DNA of 64,000 bases from Slackia heliotrinireducens DSM 20476. GTDB taxonomy: Bacteria > Actinomycetota > Coriobacteriia > Coriobacteriales > Eggerthellaceae. Location: contig NC_013165.1 of the NCBI RefSeq assembly GCF_000023885.1, positions 1,736,001 to 1,800,000 on the forward strand, given 5' to 3'. Below, one piece after another: positions 48,023 through 55,579 of this stretch. Made by a program: the position numbers and the translations under genes. The notes below the pieces were generated by a model. That model did not search any database and was not told the DNA's origin. It saw nothing but the letters and a program-made list of their open reading frames with translations. Within the stretch, counting starts at the first letter, position 1. Each line of letters opens with the position of its first letter.

Positions 48023-48204
48023 AGCGGCAGCACCGCCTGCGCCGGTTCCGTCCTCTTGTTCCAGGCGTCCTTCGCGGCCTGCGCCGTCGCGCGCCCGGGC
48101 CCGACCGCCGTGCACTGGCACGACACGAAGTAGCCCCAGTTGCGGCTGTGCTTCACGGTCGCCGTCTGCTTGCCGCAGAAGGGGCAAGCCTTGAGCTCCG
48201 TCAT
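48019..48204 (-). CDS. Lar-like zinc-ribbon protein, short (61 aa)
   Basis: MTELKACPFCGKQTATV, then WGYFVSCQC and AKDAWNKR: a minimal Lar-family fold, second of three in this early operon. Confidence 0.7.
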   Translation of the reverse strand: MTELKACPFCGKQTATVKHSRNWGYFVSCQCTAVGPGRATAQAAKDAWNKRTEPAQAVLPL

Positions 48205-48218
48205 CGTTCCGCCTCCCA

Positions 48219-48470
48219 TCAGCCAACCTCCGTGTTCACGATCCCGTCGGCGCCGGCTTCCGCGGCTTCGTCGGGGCCGGTCTTTCGCTCGTAGTTGACG
48301 CTCGGAATGGAGCCTGCGGAGTCCCGCAGCCTCTCGTTCTCGCGCCTCAGCATCTCGTTCGCGATGCGCAAATCGGCATTCTCGCAAGCAAGCTCCTTGC
48401 CGGCCGCCGTGGCGGCTTTGAGCTGCACGCGAAGCTCGTCCCATTTGAGCAGCTTGTCGACGACCGTCAT
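48219..48470 (-). CDS. Coiled-coil prophage protein (83 aa)
   Basis: From ATG 48470 behind AAGGAG. A long helix (ADLRIANEMLRRENERLRD) dominates. Function unknown. Confidence 0.6.
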   Translation of the reverse strand: MTVVDKLLKWDELRVQLKAATAAGKELACENADLRIANEMLRRENERLRDSAGSIPSVNYERKTGPDEAAEAGADGIVNTEVG

Positions 48471-48682
48471 TCCGTCTCTCCTTCCCCGCGTCCCAGCGTG
48501 GCCTCGACGGCCTGGGCGGGCGGCACAGCCAGGATCGCCACGTCCACGGTCAGCGGCTCGTGCCGCGTGTACGCGCGGCATATGCGCCCGCATCCGTTCG
48601 TCCACTCCGTCATGCCGCCGAGGTCTGTGTGCTCCGTGCCGAGCCGATCCAGCATCTGCCGCAGCTCTTCCATCGCGCTCAT
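48467..48682 (-). CDS. Prophage protein (71 aa), unknown
   Basis: MSAMEELRQMLDRLGTEHTD... with two Cys in NGCGRICRAYTRHE. Overlaps both neighbours by four bases. No domain recognised. Confidence 0.55.
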   Translation of the reverse strand: MSAMEELRQMLDRLGTEHTDLGGMTEWTNGCGRICRAYTRHEPLTVDVAILAVPPAQAVEATLGRGEGETE

Positions 48683-48891
48683 TCCTCACCTCCAAAAACG
48701 TCATCGACCGCTTCGGCCAGCTCCATCTCGTCGTGCTTCATGCCCAGCCACCTCCGCTGCGCCGCCACGTACTCCCTCGCATGCCGCCACCGGCGGGGCA
48801 TCACGGCCTCGGCCACGAGCACGAGCAGCCCCAGGATGCGCAGGGAGCACTCGGCGCACAGGCCTACGGCCTCGCCTGCGTCCATCCTCAT
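48679..48891 (-). CDS. Prophage protein (70 aa), unknown
   Basis: From ATG 48891. LCAECSLRILGLLVLVAEAVM suggests a short hydrophobic helix; the C-terminus is acidic (VDDVFGGEE). Overlaps both neighbours by four bases. Confidence 0.55.
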   Translation of the reverse strand: MRMDAGEAVGLCAECSLRILGLLVLVAEAVMPRRWRHAREYVAAQRRWLGMKHDEMELAEAVDDVFGGEE

Positions 48892-49238
48892 TCGCCGGCC
48901 TCCGGCTCCGCGGGCCCTGCCGCGGCGTTCAGCGCGTCGGCGATCGCTGCGTAGTCGATGACGACCTCGTACTCCGATCCCCCGCTCGGTTCGAGGGTGC
49001 AGCAGTGGGTCAGCTCGACAATCTCGCGCACCTGGTCGGCGGTCAGCCGCCCGCGCACCTGCGCGGTTTCCCCGGCCCTGGCGTTCCAGGCCGACGCGGC
49101 CCCGGCGTCGTTCTCGTGGTACTGCCGCGTCCTGGCCGCGCAGCCCTTGGCGGTGCAGCGCACGAAGTAGTCCCACGTCTTGTTGTGCGCCAGCTCTGCG
49201 GGCGCGCCGCAGAAGGGACAGCTCTTTAGCTCGGTCAT
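48888..49238 (-). CDS. Lar-like zinc-ribbon protein with C-terminal extension (116 aa)
   Basis: MTELKSCPFCGAPAELAHN, FVRCTAKGC and ASAWNARA form a Lar-type ribbon; LTADQVREIVEL...YAAIADALNAAAG repeats the second module of the 200-residue protein at 47420, so the two are paralogues. Confidence 0.72.
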   Translation of the reverse strand: MTELKSCPFCGAPAELAHNKTWDYFVRCTAKGCAARTRQYHENDAGAASAWNARAGETAQVRGRLTADQVREIVELTHCCTLEPSGGSEYEVVIDYAAIADALNAAAGPAEPEAGE

Positions 49239-49624
49239 TACTCCACCTCCGTCAGTCCCAGCTCGACCTCGCAGGCGAGCTTCCGCCCCTCGTAGGCGCC
49301 CTGCAGCTCACGCGAACGCTCCGCGTGCTCCTTCATGTACGCGAAGAAGTCGTCGCCGCGCAGCACCCCGGAGACGGCCTCCATGGCCCTGCCGCTCGCG
49401 CACAGCTCCAAGGCGTGCCTGGCCGCGGCGTCGAGCGCGAAGGCGGCCTCGCGGGCGCACTCCTCGCGCGTCGCGTCCTCCCAGCGTTCGACGTCGCCGT
49501 CCCCGGTCAGCCCTCCGACGCGCTGGCCGAAGGCCGCGCGCACCGCCACCTCGTAGCAGTCGCCGAGCATCCCGGCGAAGCTCGCGCGGTCGATCCAGGC
49601 CGCGCACCTTGCCTCGTAACCCAT
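49238..49624 (-). CDS. Prophage protein (128 aa), unknown
   Basis: Helical, acidic protein (ALDAAARHALELCASGRAME). It shares one base with the Lar-like gene downstream. No family recognised. Confidence 0.6.
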   Translation of the reverse strand: MGYEARCAAWIDRASFAGMLGDCYEVAVRAAFGQRVGGLTGDGDVERWEDATREECAREAAFALDAAARHALELCASGRAMEAVSGVLRGDDFFAYMKEHAERSRELQGAYEGRKLACEVELGLTEVE

Positions 49625-49636
49625 GCTTCTCTCCTC

Positions 49637-49732
49637 TCACATCGACACCGTGTTGATCGCCAGCACCGCGAGGGCGGCCGCGACGATGAGCGCGGAGACG
49701 ACCGCGAGCCACGCGGCGTCCCAGGGCCTCAT
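49637..49732 (-). CDS. 31-residue single-helix membrane peptide
   Basis: MRPWDAAWLAVVSALIVAAA... is one membrane helix nearly end to end. GGGAG lies seven bases before ATG 49732, and the start overlaps the previous stop (ATGA), both supporting translation. Confidence 0.5.
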   Translation of the reverse strand: MRPWDAAWLAVVSALIVAAALAVLAINTVSM

Positions 49733-50079
49733 CGCGCGTCTCCCTGCTCGACGCTCGGCGTCCAGAACCTGCCGGGCCTGCCCGCCGCCTGCTGCGGCAT
49801 GCCACGGACCGACCAGCCCTCCGTGGTGAACGCGACCTCGCGCACCACCCCCGTGAAGCCGGGCCCGAAGGTGGCCACCGAGCCCGGCACCACAGGCGCG
49901 CCGTCCTCCGAGGGCCACTCCATCCCGCCCGGCAGCCCCGTCCAGGACCCCGCGCGCCTGCGCCCCTCGTCCTCCACCGCGTCGGCCGCCCTTCTGAGCG
50001 CGCCCCGCCAGTCCTTCGGCGGCCCGGGCAGGGACGCCATGCTGCGCAGCTCCTCGGCCGCGCCCGAATACCCGATCAT
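49729..50079 (-). CDS. Prophage protein (116 aa), unknown
   Basis: Starts at ATG 50079 behind AAGGAGG. N-terminal helix then a beta-rich, SH3-like stretch (VVPGSVATFGPGFTGVVREVAFTTE). Function unknown. Confidence 0.6.
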   Translation of the reverse strand: MIGYSGAAEELRSMASLPGPPKDWRGALRRAADAVEDEGRRRAGSWTGLPGGMEWPSEDGAPVVPGSVATFGPGFTGVVREVAFTTEGWSVRGMPQQAAGRPGRFWTPSVEQGDAR

Positions 50080-51071
50080 CTCCCGTCCTCCTTCTTCCTC
50101 TTCCTCCGTGCGGACGCCTCCCGCGCCGCCGCGATGCAGCCCGGGCAGCGCGTCTGCGTCCTGATGCTCTTCCTGTACGTCGCGCCGCACACCGAGCACG
50201 TCCCGTCCTCGCCGCCGTCGCGGACGCCCGGGGCGTGCCTGCCCGCGGCCAGGCACGCCGGGCACGTCTGCACGCCCCTGCGGTAGCCGCGCTGCTTCTC
50301 GGTCGGCGTGAACGTGGCGCCGCAGACGCCGCACCGCCTCGGCGAGCCCTTCTCGGCCGCGCCCACCGCGCTTCTGAGGTCCGCCAGCGCGACGCACGCC
50401 CGCAGGGTCTCGGCGTCCCCGTACCCCGGCAGGCGCGGGTTGTTCAGCTGCCCCGCGTACCTCTTCGGGACCGCCACGAGGTTGCCCGGGTCGCAGTTGC
50501 CGGGGTCGCCGTCGGCGAACACGATCGCGCATCCCTCCGGCACGGGCCTGCCGTTCGCCTCCTCCCAGGCAAGGTGGTGCTTGTAGCGCCAGTTGTCCTT
50601 GGAGCACGGCACGTCGGGGTGGGCCTTGACCTTGACCTTGACGAGCCCTCCGCGGCCCTTCCTCTCCGTGCCGACGGGCAGCCCTTCGGCGGGGCGGCGC
50701 GGCGACCTCTTCTGGGTGCCGTGCGAGGACCTGAACAGCGTGACCTGCGAGCGGCACAGCCTGATGCCGAAGCGCGCCTCGAAGGCGTCGATCGTGGCCT
50801 GCACGCCCTCGGTGGAGTCGTTCTCGAGCATCCACTCGCGCATCTCCGCGCACTCGGGCGACGACCATCGCATGCGGACCTGGGCTCTCGCCGCCCTGTC
50901 GGCCTCCCCGACGGCCTTCTCCAGCCTCATCTTGTGGGCCTTCTGATAGAGCGCGCCGCTGGAGGGCCTCCAGCCGAAGCGCGCCTCGAAGGCGTCCAGG
51001 GTGTCGCGGACGGTGCCGCGGCCGTAGTTGGCGCGCAGCCACCCCTCCTGCTCTTCCGTGTACCTGCGCAT
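50076..51071 (-). CDS. HNH endonuclease with two SANT/Myb-like repeats and zinc ribbons (331 aa)
   Basis: Residues 1-50 and ~70-120 are two related DNA-binding repeats (LDAFEARFGWRPS; IDAFEARFGIRLC). Residues ~155-205 are an HNH_3 nuclease (HHLAWEEANGRPVPEG; FADGDPGNCDPGNLVAV). Two CxxC...CxxC ribbons follow (~245-270, ~288-310). Probably a homing-type or self-standing phage nuclease. Confidence 0.8.
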   Translation of the reverse strand: MRRYTEEQEGWLRANYGRGTVRDTLDAFEARFGWRPSSGALYQKAHKMRLEKAVGEADRAARAQVRMRWSSPECAEMREWMLENDSTEGVQATIDAFEARFGIRLCRSQVTLFRSSHGTQKRSPRRPAEGLPVGTERKGRGGLVKVKVKAHPDVPCSKDNWRYKHHLAWEEANGRPVPEGCAIVFADGDPGNCDPGNLVAVPKRYAGQLNNPRLPGYGDAETLRACVALADLRSAVGAAEKGSPRRCGVCGATFTPTEKQRGYRRGVQTCPACLAAGRHAPGVRDGGEDGTCSVCGATYRKSIRTQTRCPGCIAAAREASARRKRKKEDGR

Positions 51072-51072
51072 G

Positions 51073-51306
51073 TCATTCCCCCATCAGGAACCGGGGCACG
51101 GACACCGAAGCCGCGACGCCGTCCTCGGCCTCCCGCTGCAGCCTCACGGCCTGCAGCGACGTCCTGGCGTTGTCGATCACCTTGCCGGCGAGGTCGGCCA
51201 CGGCCTTCGCGCGCTCGACCTCCCGCTGCAGCCCGTCGCCCTCCGCCGACTCGAGCCTCTCGAGCTCCCTGAAAAGCGCGTCGTTGAGCGTCCCCATGTT
51301 GTTCAT
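51073..51306 (-). CDS. Prophage protein (77 aa), unknown
   Basis: Helical (LNDALFRELERLESAEGDGL; AKAVADLAGKVIDNAR). One base gap to the HNH gene and a four-base overlap with the gene upstream. It could be a replication accessory factor by position only. Confidence 0.55.
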   Translation of the reverse strand: MNNMGTLNDALFRELERLESAEGDGLQREVERAKAVADLAGKVIDNARTSLQAVRLQREAEDGVAASVSVPRFLMGE

Positions 51307-51542
51307 CCCCGCATCGCCTCCTTCCGCGGCCCGGCCTCAGCGGCGCCGCCCTCGACCATCCCGGCGCACGATATCGCCCCGTTGCCCGGCAGCCGGAAGC
51401 CCGGGCAGCCGCAGACCCCCCGCGACGGGTCCCTGAGCGCGCACCAGCGGCAGCACTCGGCGAACACCTGGCATTCCGCCGCGCCCAGCAGGGCGAGCTC
51501 CCGCGCCCCGATGAACAGCGCGGCCATCGCGTCGCCGGCCAT
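51303..51542 (-). CDS. Cys-rich prophage protein (79 aa)
   Basis: Contains CQVFAECCRWCALRD and VCGCPGF, a possible zinc site. Lies directly behind the replication initiator. Function unknown. Confidence 0.55.
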   Translation of the reverse strand: MAGDAMAALFIGARELALLGAAECQVFAECCRWCALRDPSRGVCGCPGFRLPGNGAISCAGMVEGGAAEAGPRKEAMRG

Positions 51543-51543
51543 G

Positions 51544-52296
51544 TCACCACCGGTCCTTCCCCAGCGCCCGGTCCTGGCCGCCGAAGCTCACCCACCCGGT
51601 CATCGGGGAGGGGAAGGTCCTGCGGCACGCCTTGCACGCGAGCTTGGTGGGGTCCTTCGGGCTGTCGACGACCTTCGAGACGGGCAGCAGCGGCGCCCCG
51701 CAGCACGGGCACCTCGGCGCGTCGCCCCCGCCCTTCTGGACGTCCCCAACCAAGGGAGGGGTTGCTTGACGCACCCCTCCCTTGTTGGGAGTGGGTACAT
51801 TGTCAACGCCCTGGGTGCTTACAGGTGCGCCCCCCGCTGTCAACGGTCCGGGGCCGTCCGCGCCCACGCCTGTCAGCGCCTGGGGGTTGACATCCCCGCC
51901 TCCTGTCAGCGCCTGGGGGTTGACATCCTCCCCCCGGCTGTCAGCGCCCTGGGCGTTTACAGCCTCCAGCTCGATGCTGACCGGGCTCGCGATCCTGTAC
52001 TCGGCGCGGCGCCCGTGGCCGCCACCGTCGACGACCACCAGCGCGCCCTTCCTCACGAGGGCCTTGATGTTGTCGTGCACCTGCTGCCGGGTCATCCCGA
52101 CCTCCTTCCCTACCGCCGCCAGGCTCGTCCTCACGTGGCCCTTGGGCGTCGCCTTGTCGATCCTGGCGAACATCATCATCGCCAGGAACACGTCCGCCTG
52201 CCTCTTCGAGAGGCTCTGCCAGACGGGCGACCTCAGCCAGGCGGCCTGCACGCGAATGTACCTCTCGACCGCAGCCGCCTCCTGCCTCGTCCCCAT
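51544..52296 (-). CDS. Phage replication initiator with embedded origin iterons (250 aa)
   Basis: Residues 10-105 form a winged-helix domain (LSKRQADVFLAMMMFARID; LAAVGKEVGMTRQQVHDNIKAL), as in phage replication initiators. Residues ~112-170 are a low-complexity linker with repeated VNPQALTG, encoded by the iteron array. A four-Cys zinc ribbon (CPCCG...CKAC) ends the protein. The layout (initiator gene carrying its own origin in the linker) is that of lambda O. No DnaC- or helicase-like gene is adjacent, so a host helicase would be recruited. Confidence 0.72.
   Translation of the reverse strand: MGTRQEAAAVERYIRVQAAWLRSPVWQSLSKRQADVFLAMMMFARIDKATPKGHVRTSLAAVGKEVGMTRQQVHDNIKALVRKGALVVVDGGGHGRRAEYRIASPVSIELEAVNAQGADSRGEDVNPQALTGGGDVNPQALTGVGADGPGPLTAGGAPVSTQGVDNVPTPNKGGVRQATPPLVGDVQKGGGDAPRCPCCGAPLLPVSKVVDSPKDPTKLACKACRRTFPSPMTGWVSFGGQDRALGKDRW
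51801..51963. repeat. Iteron array, probable prophage replication origin
   Basis: A core TGTCARCGCC-TGGG recurs at 51801, 51838 (diverged), 51871, 51904 and 51939, i.e. every 33-37 bp, close to three helical turns. Copies at 51871 and 51904 are identical over 25 bases. All five lie inside the initiator gene. Confidence 0.75.
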
Positions 52297-52305
52297 GTCG
52301 CGGCC

Positions 52306-53502
52306 TCACTTCCCTCGAACCCTTCTCGAAACCCTCTCGAACGCCTCCGCCGCGGCCCTGTCCTCCCCGGGCAGCACGTGCCCGTACCACTCCAGCGTCA
52401 GGGCCACCTTGGAGTGCCCCAGGCGCCGGCTCACCTCGTTCATCGGGACGCCCTCGCGCAGGAGGTGCGTCGCGTGGGTGTGCCTGAGTGTGTGGAAGTG
52501 CGTGTCCCGCGGCAGCCCGACCTCGTCGCGCAGGGCGGAGAACCCGCGCGAGACGGCGGACGGGCGCATCCACGACCCGTCGGGGGCGCACAGCAGCGGC
52601 GCGTCGCGGCGCGCCGCCGGCAGCCACGAGTCCTGCCAGGCGATATGCTCCGCGGCCGCCTGCGCGGCCGACGGGCCCATCAGCACGTGCCGCACGGAGC
52701 TCGCGGTCTTGGCGCGCGACCTCGCGGGCGGCCCTCCCGCGGGCTCGGTCATCGTGCAGTGCACGTACAGGTCGCCCAGGGGCAGGCTCACGTCGGATCG
52801 GGACAGCGCGCAGGCCTCGCCGCAGCGGACGCCCGTGTTGAGCGCCAGCCAGGCCGCGAACGCGACCGTCCTGCGCCGGATCCCGTCGGCGTCGCGCGAG
52901 CCGTCGGCCATCCTGGCCTCCAGCTCGGCGGCCAGGATGGATATCTCGCCCTCCGTGAGCGCCCTCGCCTCGGCCCTGGCGGGCCTCGGCTTCGACGCGC
53001 TGGCCGCCGGGTTCGACGCGCAGAAGCCCTGGGCGACCATCCAGTCGAAGGCCGCCGACAGGAACCAGTGGACGCCGAGCACCTTCGCGGGCGCGATCCC
53101 GCCGCCCCGTATGGCGCCGTCGTCCAGCAGCGTCCCGTACAGCTCCTCCAGGTGGTGCGGCCGCACCTCCGATGCGTCCATGTGCCCGATGTAGGGCTCC
53201 ACGTACCTGCGGCAGATCGTCCTGTACGTCTTCGCGGTGCTAACGGCTATGTCGCCGGCGCCCTCGCGGCTCGCGACGTAGGCGCGCACGAGGTCCCGGA
53301 CCAGCCCCGACGCGCTCGCGCCGCGGACGCGCAGCAGACCCGAGAGCCACTCCCGGGCCTGCTGCCTCGCCTCGTCCTCGCATCCGGCGCCGGGCAGGCT
53401 GCGGTAGGGGCGGCGGTTCCCGCCCTCGACCACGTCGGCCTTGGCGAGGTACGCCCTCGCCCTCCACATGCCGCCCTCGTACCAGACCCTCAGGCCCGTC
53501 AT
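52306..53502 (-). CDS. Second tyrosine recombinase (398 aa)
   Basis: From ATG 53502. N-terminal SAM-like core-binding domain (~65-170), then a catalytic domain with R in NTGVRCGEAC, HxxR in HTLRHTHATHLL, H in RLGHSKVAL and the nucleophile Y in EWYGHV: all catalytic residues present. It is inside the replication region, far from either att repeat, with the terminal integrase already supplied at 56044. It may resolve multimers, drive another site, or be left from an older element. Confidence 0.85.
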   Translation of the reverse strand: MTGLRVWYEGGMWRARAYLAKADVVEGGNRRPYRSLPGAGCEDEARQQAREWLSGLLRVRGASASGLVRDLVRAYVASREGAGDIAVSTAKTYRTICRRYVEPYIGHMDASEVRPHHLEELYGTLLDDGAIRGGGIAPAKVLGVHWFLSAAFDWMVAQGFCASNPAASASKPRPARAEARALTEGEISILAAELEARMADGSRDADGIRRRTVAFAAWLALNTGVRCGEACALSRSDVSLPLGDLYVHCTMTEPAGGPPARSRAKTASSVRHVLMGPSAAQAAAEHIAWQDSWLPAARRDAPLLCAPDGSWMRPSAVSRGFSALRDEVGLPRDTHFHTLRHTHATHLLREGVPMNEVSRRLGHSKVALTLEWYGHVLPGEDRAAAEAFERVSRRVRGK

Positions 53503-53843
53503 GACGGGTCCCACTCGTGCCGCGCGAGCACGTCGCTCACCTTGGGCTCGCGGCCGGCGATGTCCTCGTAGTCCGCTATCGCGTCGCCGATCGTGCGCCA
53601 GGGGTCGGAGAAGTCCACCGCCCCCGACGCGAGCGCGTCGAGCGCGGCGACGAACCCCATGGCGAAGTCCGCGTGCGACCTGCGCTCGGAGCAGCCGTCG
53701 CCGGGCATGTCCCAGGCGTCGGCCGCGGCGAGCTCTATCGCCTCGTGGCAGAACCCGTCGAGCCTTGCGGCGCCGACCGTCTGCCTCTTCCACGCGCCGC
53801 CGGCCCTGAAGTCGACGGCCACCTCGTGCTTCTCCCCCATCAT
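53499..53843 (-). CDS. Prophage protein (114 aa), unknown
   Basis: Acidic, Ala-rich (FCHEAIELAAADAWDMPG; DYEDIAGREPKVSDVL). Overlaps the recombinase start by four bases. No family recognised. Confidence 0.55.
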   Translation of the reverse strand: MMGEKHEVAVDFRAGGAWKRQTVGAARLDGFCHEAIELAAADAWDMPGDGCSERRSHADFAMGFVAALDALASGAVDFSDPWRTIGDAIADYEDIAGREPKVSDVLARHEWDPS

Positions 53844-54001
53844 CGGCGCCACCTCCCGGGCCCGAGCGCGCGCAGGCGCGCCGCCTCGGCGCGCAGCCTG
53901 GCGTTCTCGGCGCGCAGCCTGGCGTTGTCGCGCATGACCGCGGCGACCTCGGGCAGCACGCCCGGCACGGCGCGCCTGCGGCGCCTCGCTTCGTCTCCCA
54001 T
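53840..54001 (-). CDS. Small leucine-zipper-like protein (53 aa)
   Basis: A basic start (GDEARRRRRAV) then regular heptads (RDNARLRAENARLRAEAARL). Behind GGGGGAACG. Could form a DNA-binding or antitermination dimer; unproven. Confidence 0.5.
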   Translation of the reverse strand: MGDEARRRRRAVPGVLPEVAAVMRDNARLRAENARLRAEAARLRALGPGRWRR

Positions 54002-54211
54002 GATCGTTCCCCCGTTCGGATGCCTTGCGTCCGGTGTGCGCCGCGTGCGGGGCGGCGGGCGGCGGCGGAAACGCAGAACGCCGCCGCAATGTGCTTCGTG
54101 AAATGCCTGAAAGGGAGTTTTCGGCCCCGTGCGGGGGCCGCGCAGAGAACGGGTGTGGCATCCCGCCGCCGCGCACGCGTAGCACACCGGACTTGCGGAT
54201 TTCGGGCGGGC

Positions 54212-54379
54212 TCAGAAGAGCCCTGTCATTACGGCGAGGAGCGCGAAGGCTCCCCACGCCGTAGCCGCCGAGCCGAGCAGCACGGCGGCCGAGCCGACGG
54301 CGAGGCACCGGAGATCGTCGCCCCGGGCGCCGCCGGCCCCTTCGCCCCTCGCGGGGCGGCGGTCGGCCTGGCAGTCCAC
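54212..54379 (-). CDS. Small membrane protein (55 aa), GTG start
   Basis: From GTG 54379, seven bases after GGGG, four bases beyond the stop of the gene upstream. A polar Arg/Gly half is followed by a hydrophobic helix (AVLLGSAATAWGAFALLAVM). Expression is likely from position but not certain. The gap 54002-54211 downstream holds only a GC hairpin (near 54123-54141). Confidence 0.45.
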   Translation of the reverse strand: MDCQADRRPARGEGAGGARGDDLRCLAVGSAAVLLGSAATAWGAFALLAVMTGLF

Positions 54380-54383
54380 GGCG

Positions 54384-54791
54384 CTACCCCGTCCCCGCCC
54401 CGGACGCCGGCGAGGCGCCCCTGGCGAGCTCCGCGGCCTCGCGCCAGTCCCTCCAGGGGGGCGGCCCTCCTGTCGCGCGCTCGTACGCGCGGGCCAGCAC
54501 CTCCGCCCCCTCCGGGCCGTCCAGGTCGGCGACGGCGCGCGGGAATATGGTCCTCGCGAGCGCCGGGTCCGCCATGATCAGCATGCGGCTCAGAGCTGGC
54601 CACAGGTTATGGTTCACGCCCCCAGGCACGCTCACCTGGTCGCGCTTGACGAGCACGCGGCCGGGCATCCGCGCCTGGCTCCGCGTGCGCTGCACCAGCA
54701 GCTCCCACCGCGTCCGGCAGTCGCGGTCGCCCGGGCACGTCGCGCGGGCCCACTCGCCGGCCTCGTAGGCGTATTCGACGGTCCTCGCCAT
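54384..54791 (-). CDS. Prophage protein (135 aa), unknown
   Basis: MARTVEYAYEAGEWARATCPGDRDC with further helical segments (LWPALSRMLIMADPALARTI). No family recognised; early-operon position only. Confidence 0.55.
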   Translation of the reverse strand: MARTVEYAYEAGEWARATCPGDRDCRTRWELLVQRTRSQARMPGRVLVKRDQVSVPGGVNHNLWPALSRMLIMADPALARTIFPRAVADLDGPEGAEVLARAYERATGGPPPWRDWREAAELARGASPASGAGTG

Positions 54792-54802
54792 GTCTCGGCC
54801 TC

Positions 54803-54964
54803 CTAACCTGCCAGCAGCAGCGAAAGCGCCGCCGCGTACGCCAGCGCGGCCCCGGCCGCGCCCTTCGCCAGGAGCGCGGGGTCGCCCAGCGCCTCGGCCA
54901 GCCCCGGCAGCCCCAGGGCCTCGGCCGCGAACGCCAGGTCCTCCGCAAGCCCGCGCGCGGTCAC
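54803..54964 (-). CDS. Small hydrophobic protein (53 aa), GTG start
   Basis: GTG 54964 overlaps the preceding stop as GTGA, the classic coupling. Ala/Leu-rich helices (EDLAFAAEALGLPGLAEAL; AGAALAYAAALSLLLAG). Function unknown. Confidence 0.5.
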   Translation of the reverse strand: MTARGLAEDLAFAAEALGLPGLAEALGDPALLAKGAAGAALAYAAALSLLLAG

Positions 54965-55167
54965 CGCGCGACGTTCTTCCTCTCCGAGTACGGGACGGCG
55001 TTGTCCCGCCACCAGTCCGCCAGGTCCTCCGACAGGACCGCGCCGCCCCTGCTGTGTCCCGGCAGGTAGCGCAGCGGCAGGCCCTTGTCCCTCGCGAGCG
55101 CGTACACGGTGTGGATGTCGCACCCCCATTGCTCCGCCAGCTCCCTCACGGTCATGAACATGCCCAC
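54961..55167 (-). CDS. MerR/excisionase-like DNA-binding protein (68 aa)
   Basis: MTVRELAEQWGCDIHTVYALARDKGLPLRYL is a winged HTH as in excisionases and phage AlpA/MerR-type factors. First gene after cro, the usual place for xis or an early activator. Basic C-terminus. Confidence 0.7.
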   Translation of the reverse strand: MGMFMTVRELAEQWGCDIHTVYALARDKGLPLRYLPGHSRGGAVLSEDLADWWRDNAVPYSERKNVAR

Positions 55168-55205
55168 GGCCGCACCTCCGATTCCGTATCGTGGTCATTT
55201 TTCCG

Positions 55206-55424
55206 CTACCTCGCTTCGCGGCCCGCCAGCTCGTCGAGCGTGCAGCCGAACGCGTCGGCCAATCTGCATGCGGCGTCAAAGCCAGGCATGCTCATTTCGC
55301 TTTCGTAGCGAGCAATAGAGTTTTGGGATATACCCGATTCCTTTGCCAGTTCCCCCTGGCTCCAGCCCTTAATTGCTCGTTGAACCTTTAACGAGCGGGC
55401 CATCTTTCTGATATCCAACGGCAT
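55206..55424 (-). CDS. Cro-like repressor (XRE family, 72 aa)
   Basis: An XRE helix-turn-helix (WSQGELAKESGISQNSIARYES) with the end ADAFGCTLDELAGREAR. ATG 55424 follows GGAGG. Divergent from the CI-like gene across two dyad operators at 55448 and 55512. The C-terminal motif CTLDELAGREA is nearly that of the CI-like protein. Confidence 0.85.
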   Translation of the reverse strand: MPLDIRKMARSLKVQRAIKGWSQGELAKESGISQNSIARYESEMSMPGFDAACRLADAFGCTLDELAGREAR

Positions 55425-55447
55425 GGCTTCCTCCAATTTCCTATTAA

Positions 55448-55466
55448 GTTCAACTTTGCGTTGAAC
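55448..55466. promoter_or_regulatory. Operator O1, repressor dyad
   Basis: GTTCAAC-TTTGC-GTTGAAC, a perfect 7-bp inverted repeat between the divergent repressor genes. Confidence 0.75.
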
Positions 55467-55511
55467 TCTGGGATTATTGAATCAGCTTTCCGTTTATCTG
55501 TCAAGACATAA

Positions 55512-55530
55512 GTTTAACTTTTTGTTGAAC
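55512..55530. promoter_or_regulatory. Operator O2, repressor dyad
   Basis: GTTTAAC-TTTTT-GTTGAAC, one base different from O1, 64 bp away centre to centre. A half-site GCGTTAAA lies near 55556, just before the CI-like gene. Confidence 0.72.
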
Positions 55531-55579
55531 TTCTGTTAAAAGCAATGTATGATTTGCGTTAAAGTGAGGAGGTGAAGCG

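Noticed and set aside
51028-53571. A plus-strand frame of 847 codons
   Set aside because: Antisense to the initiator and second recombinase; shadow frame.
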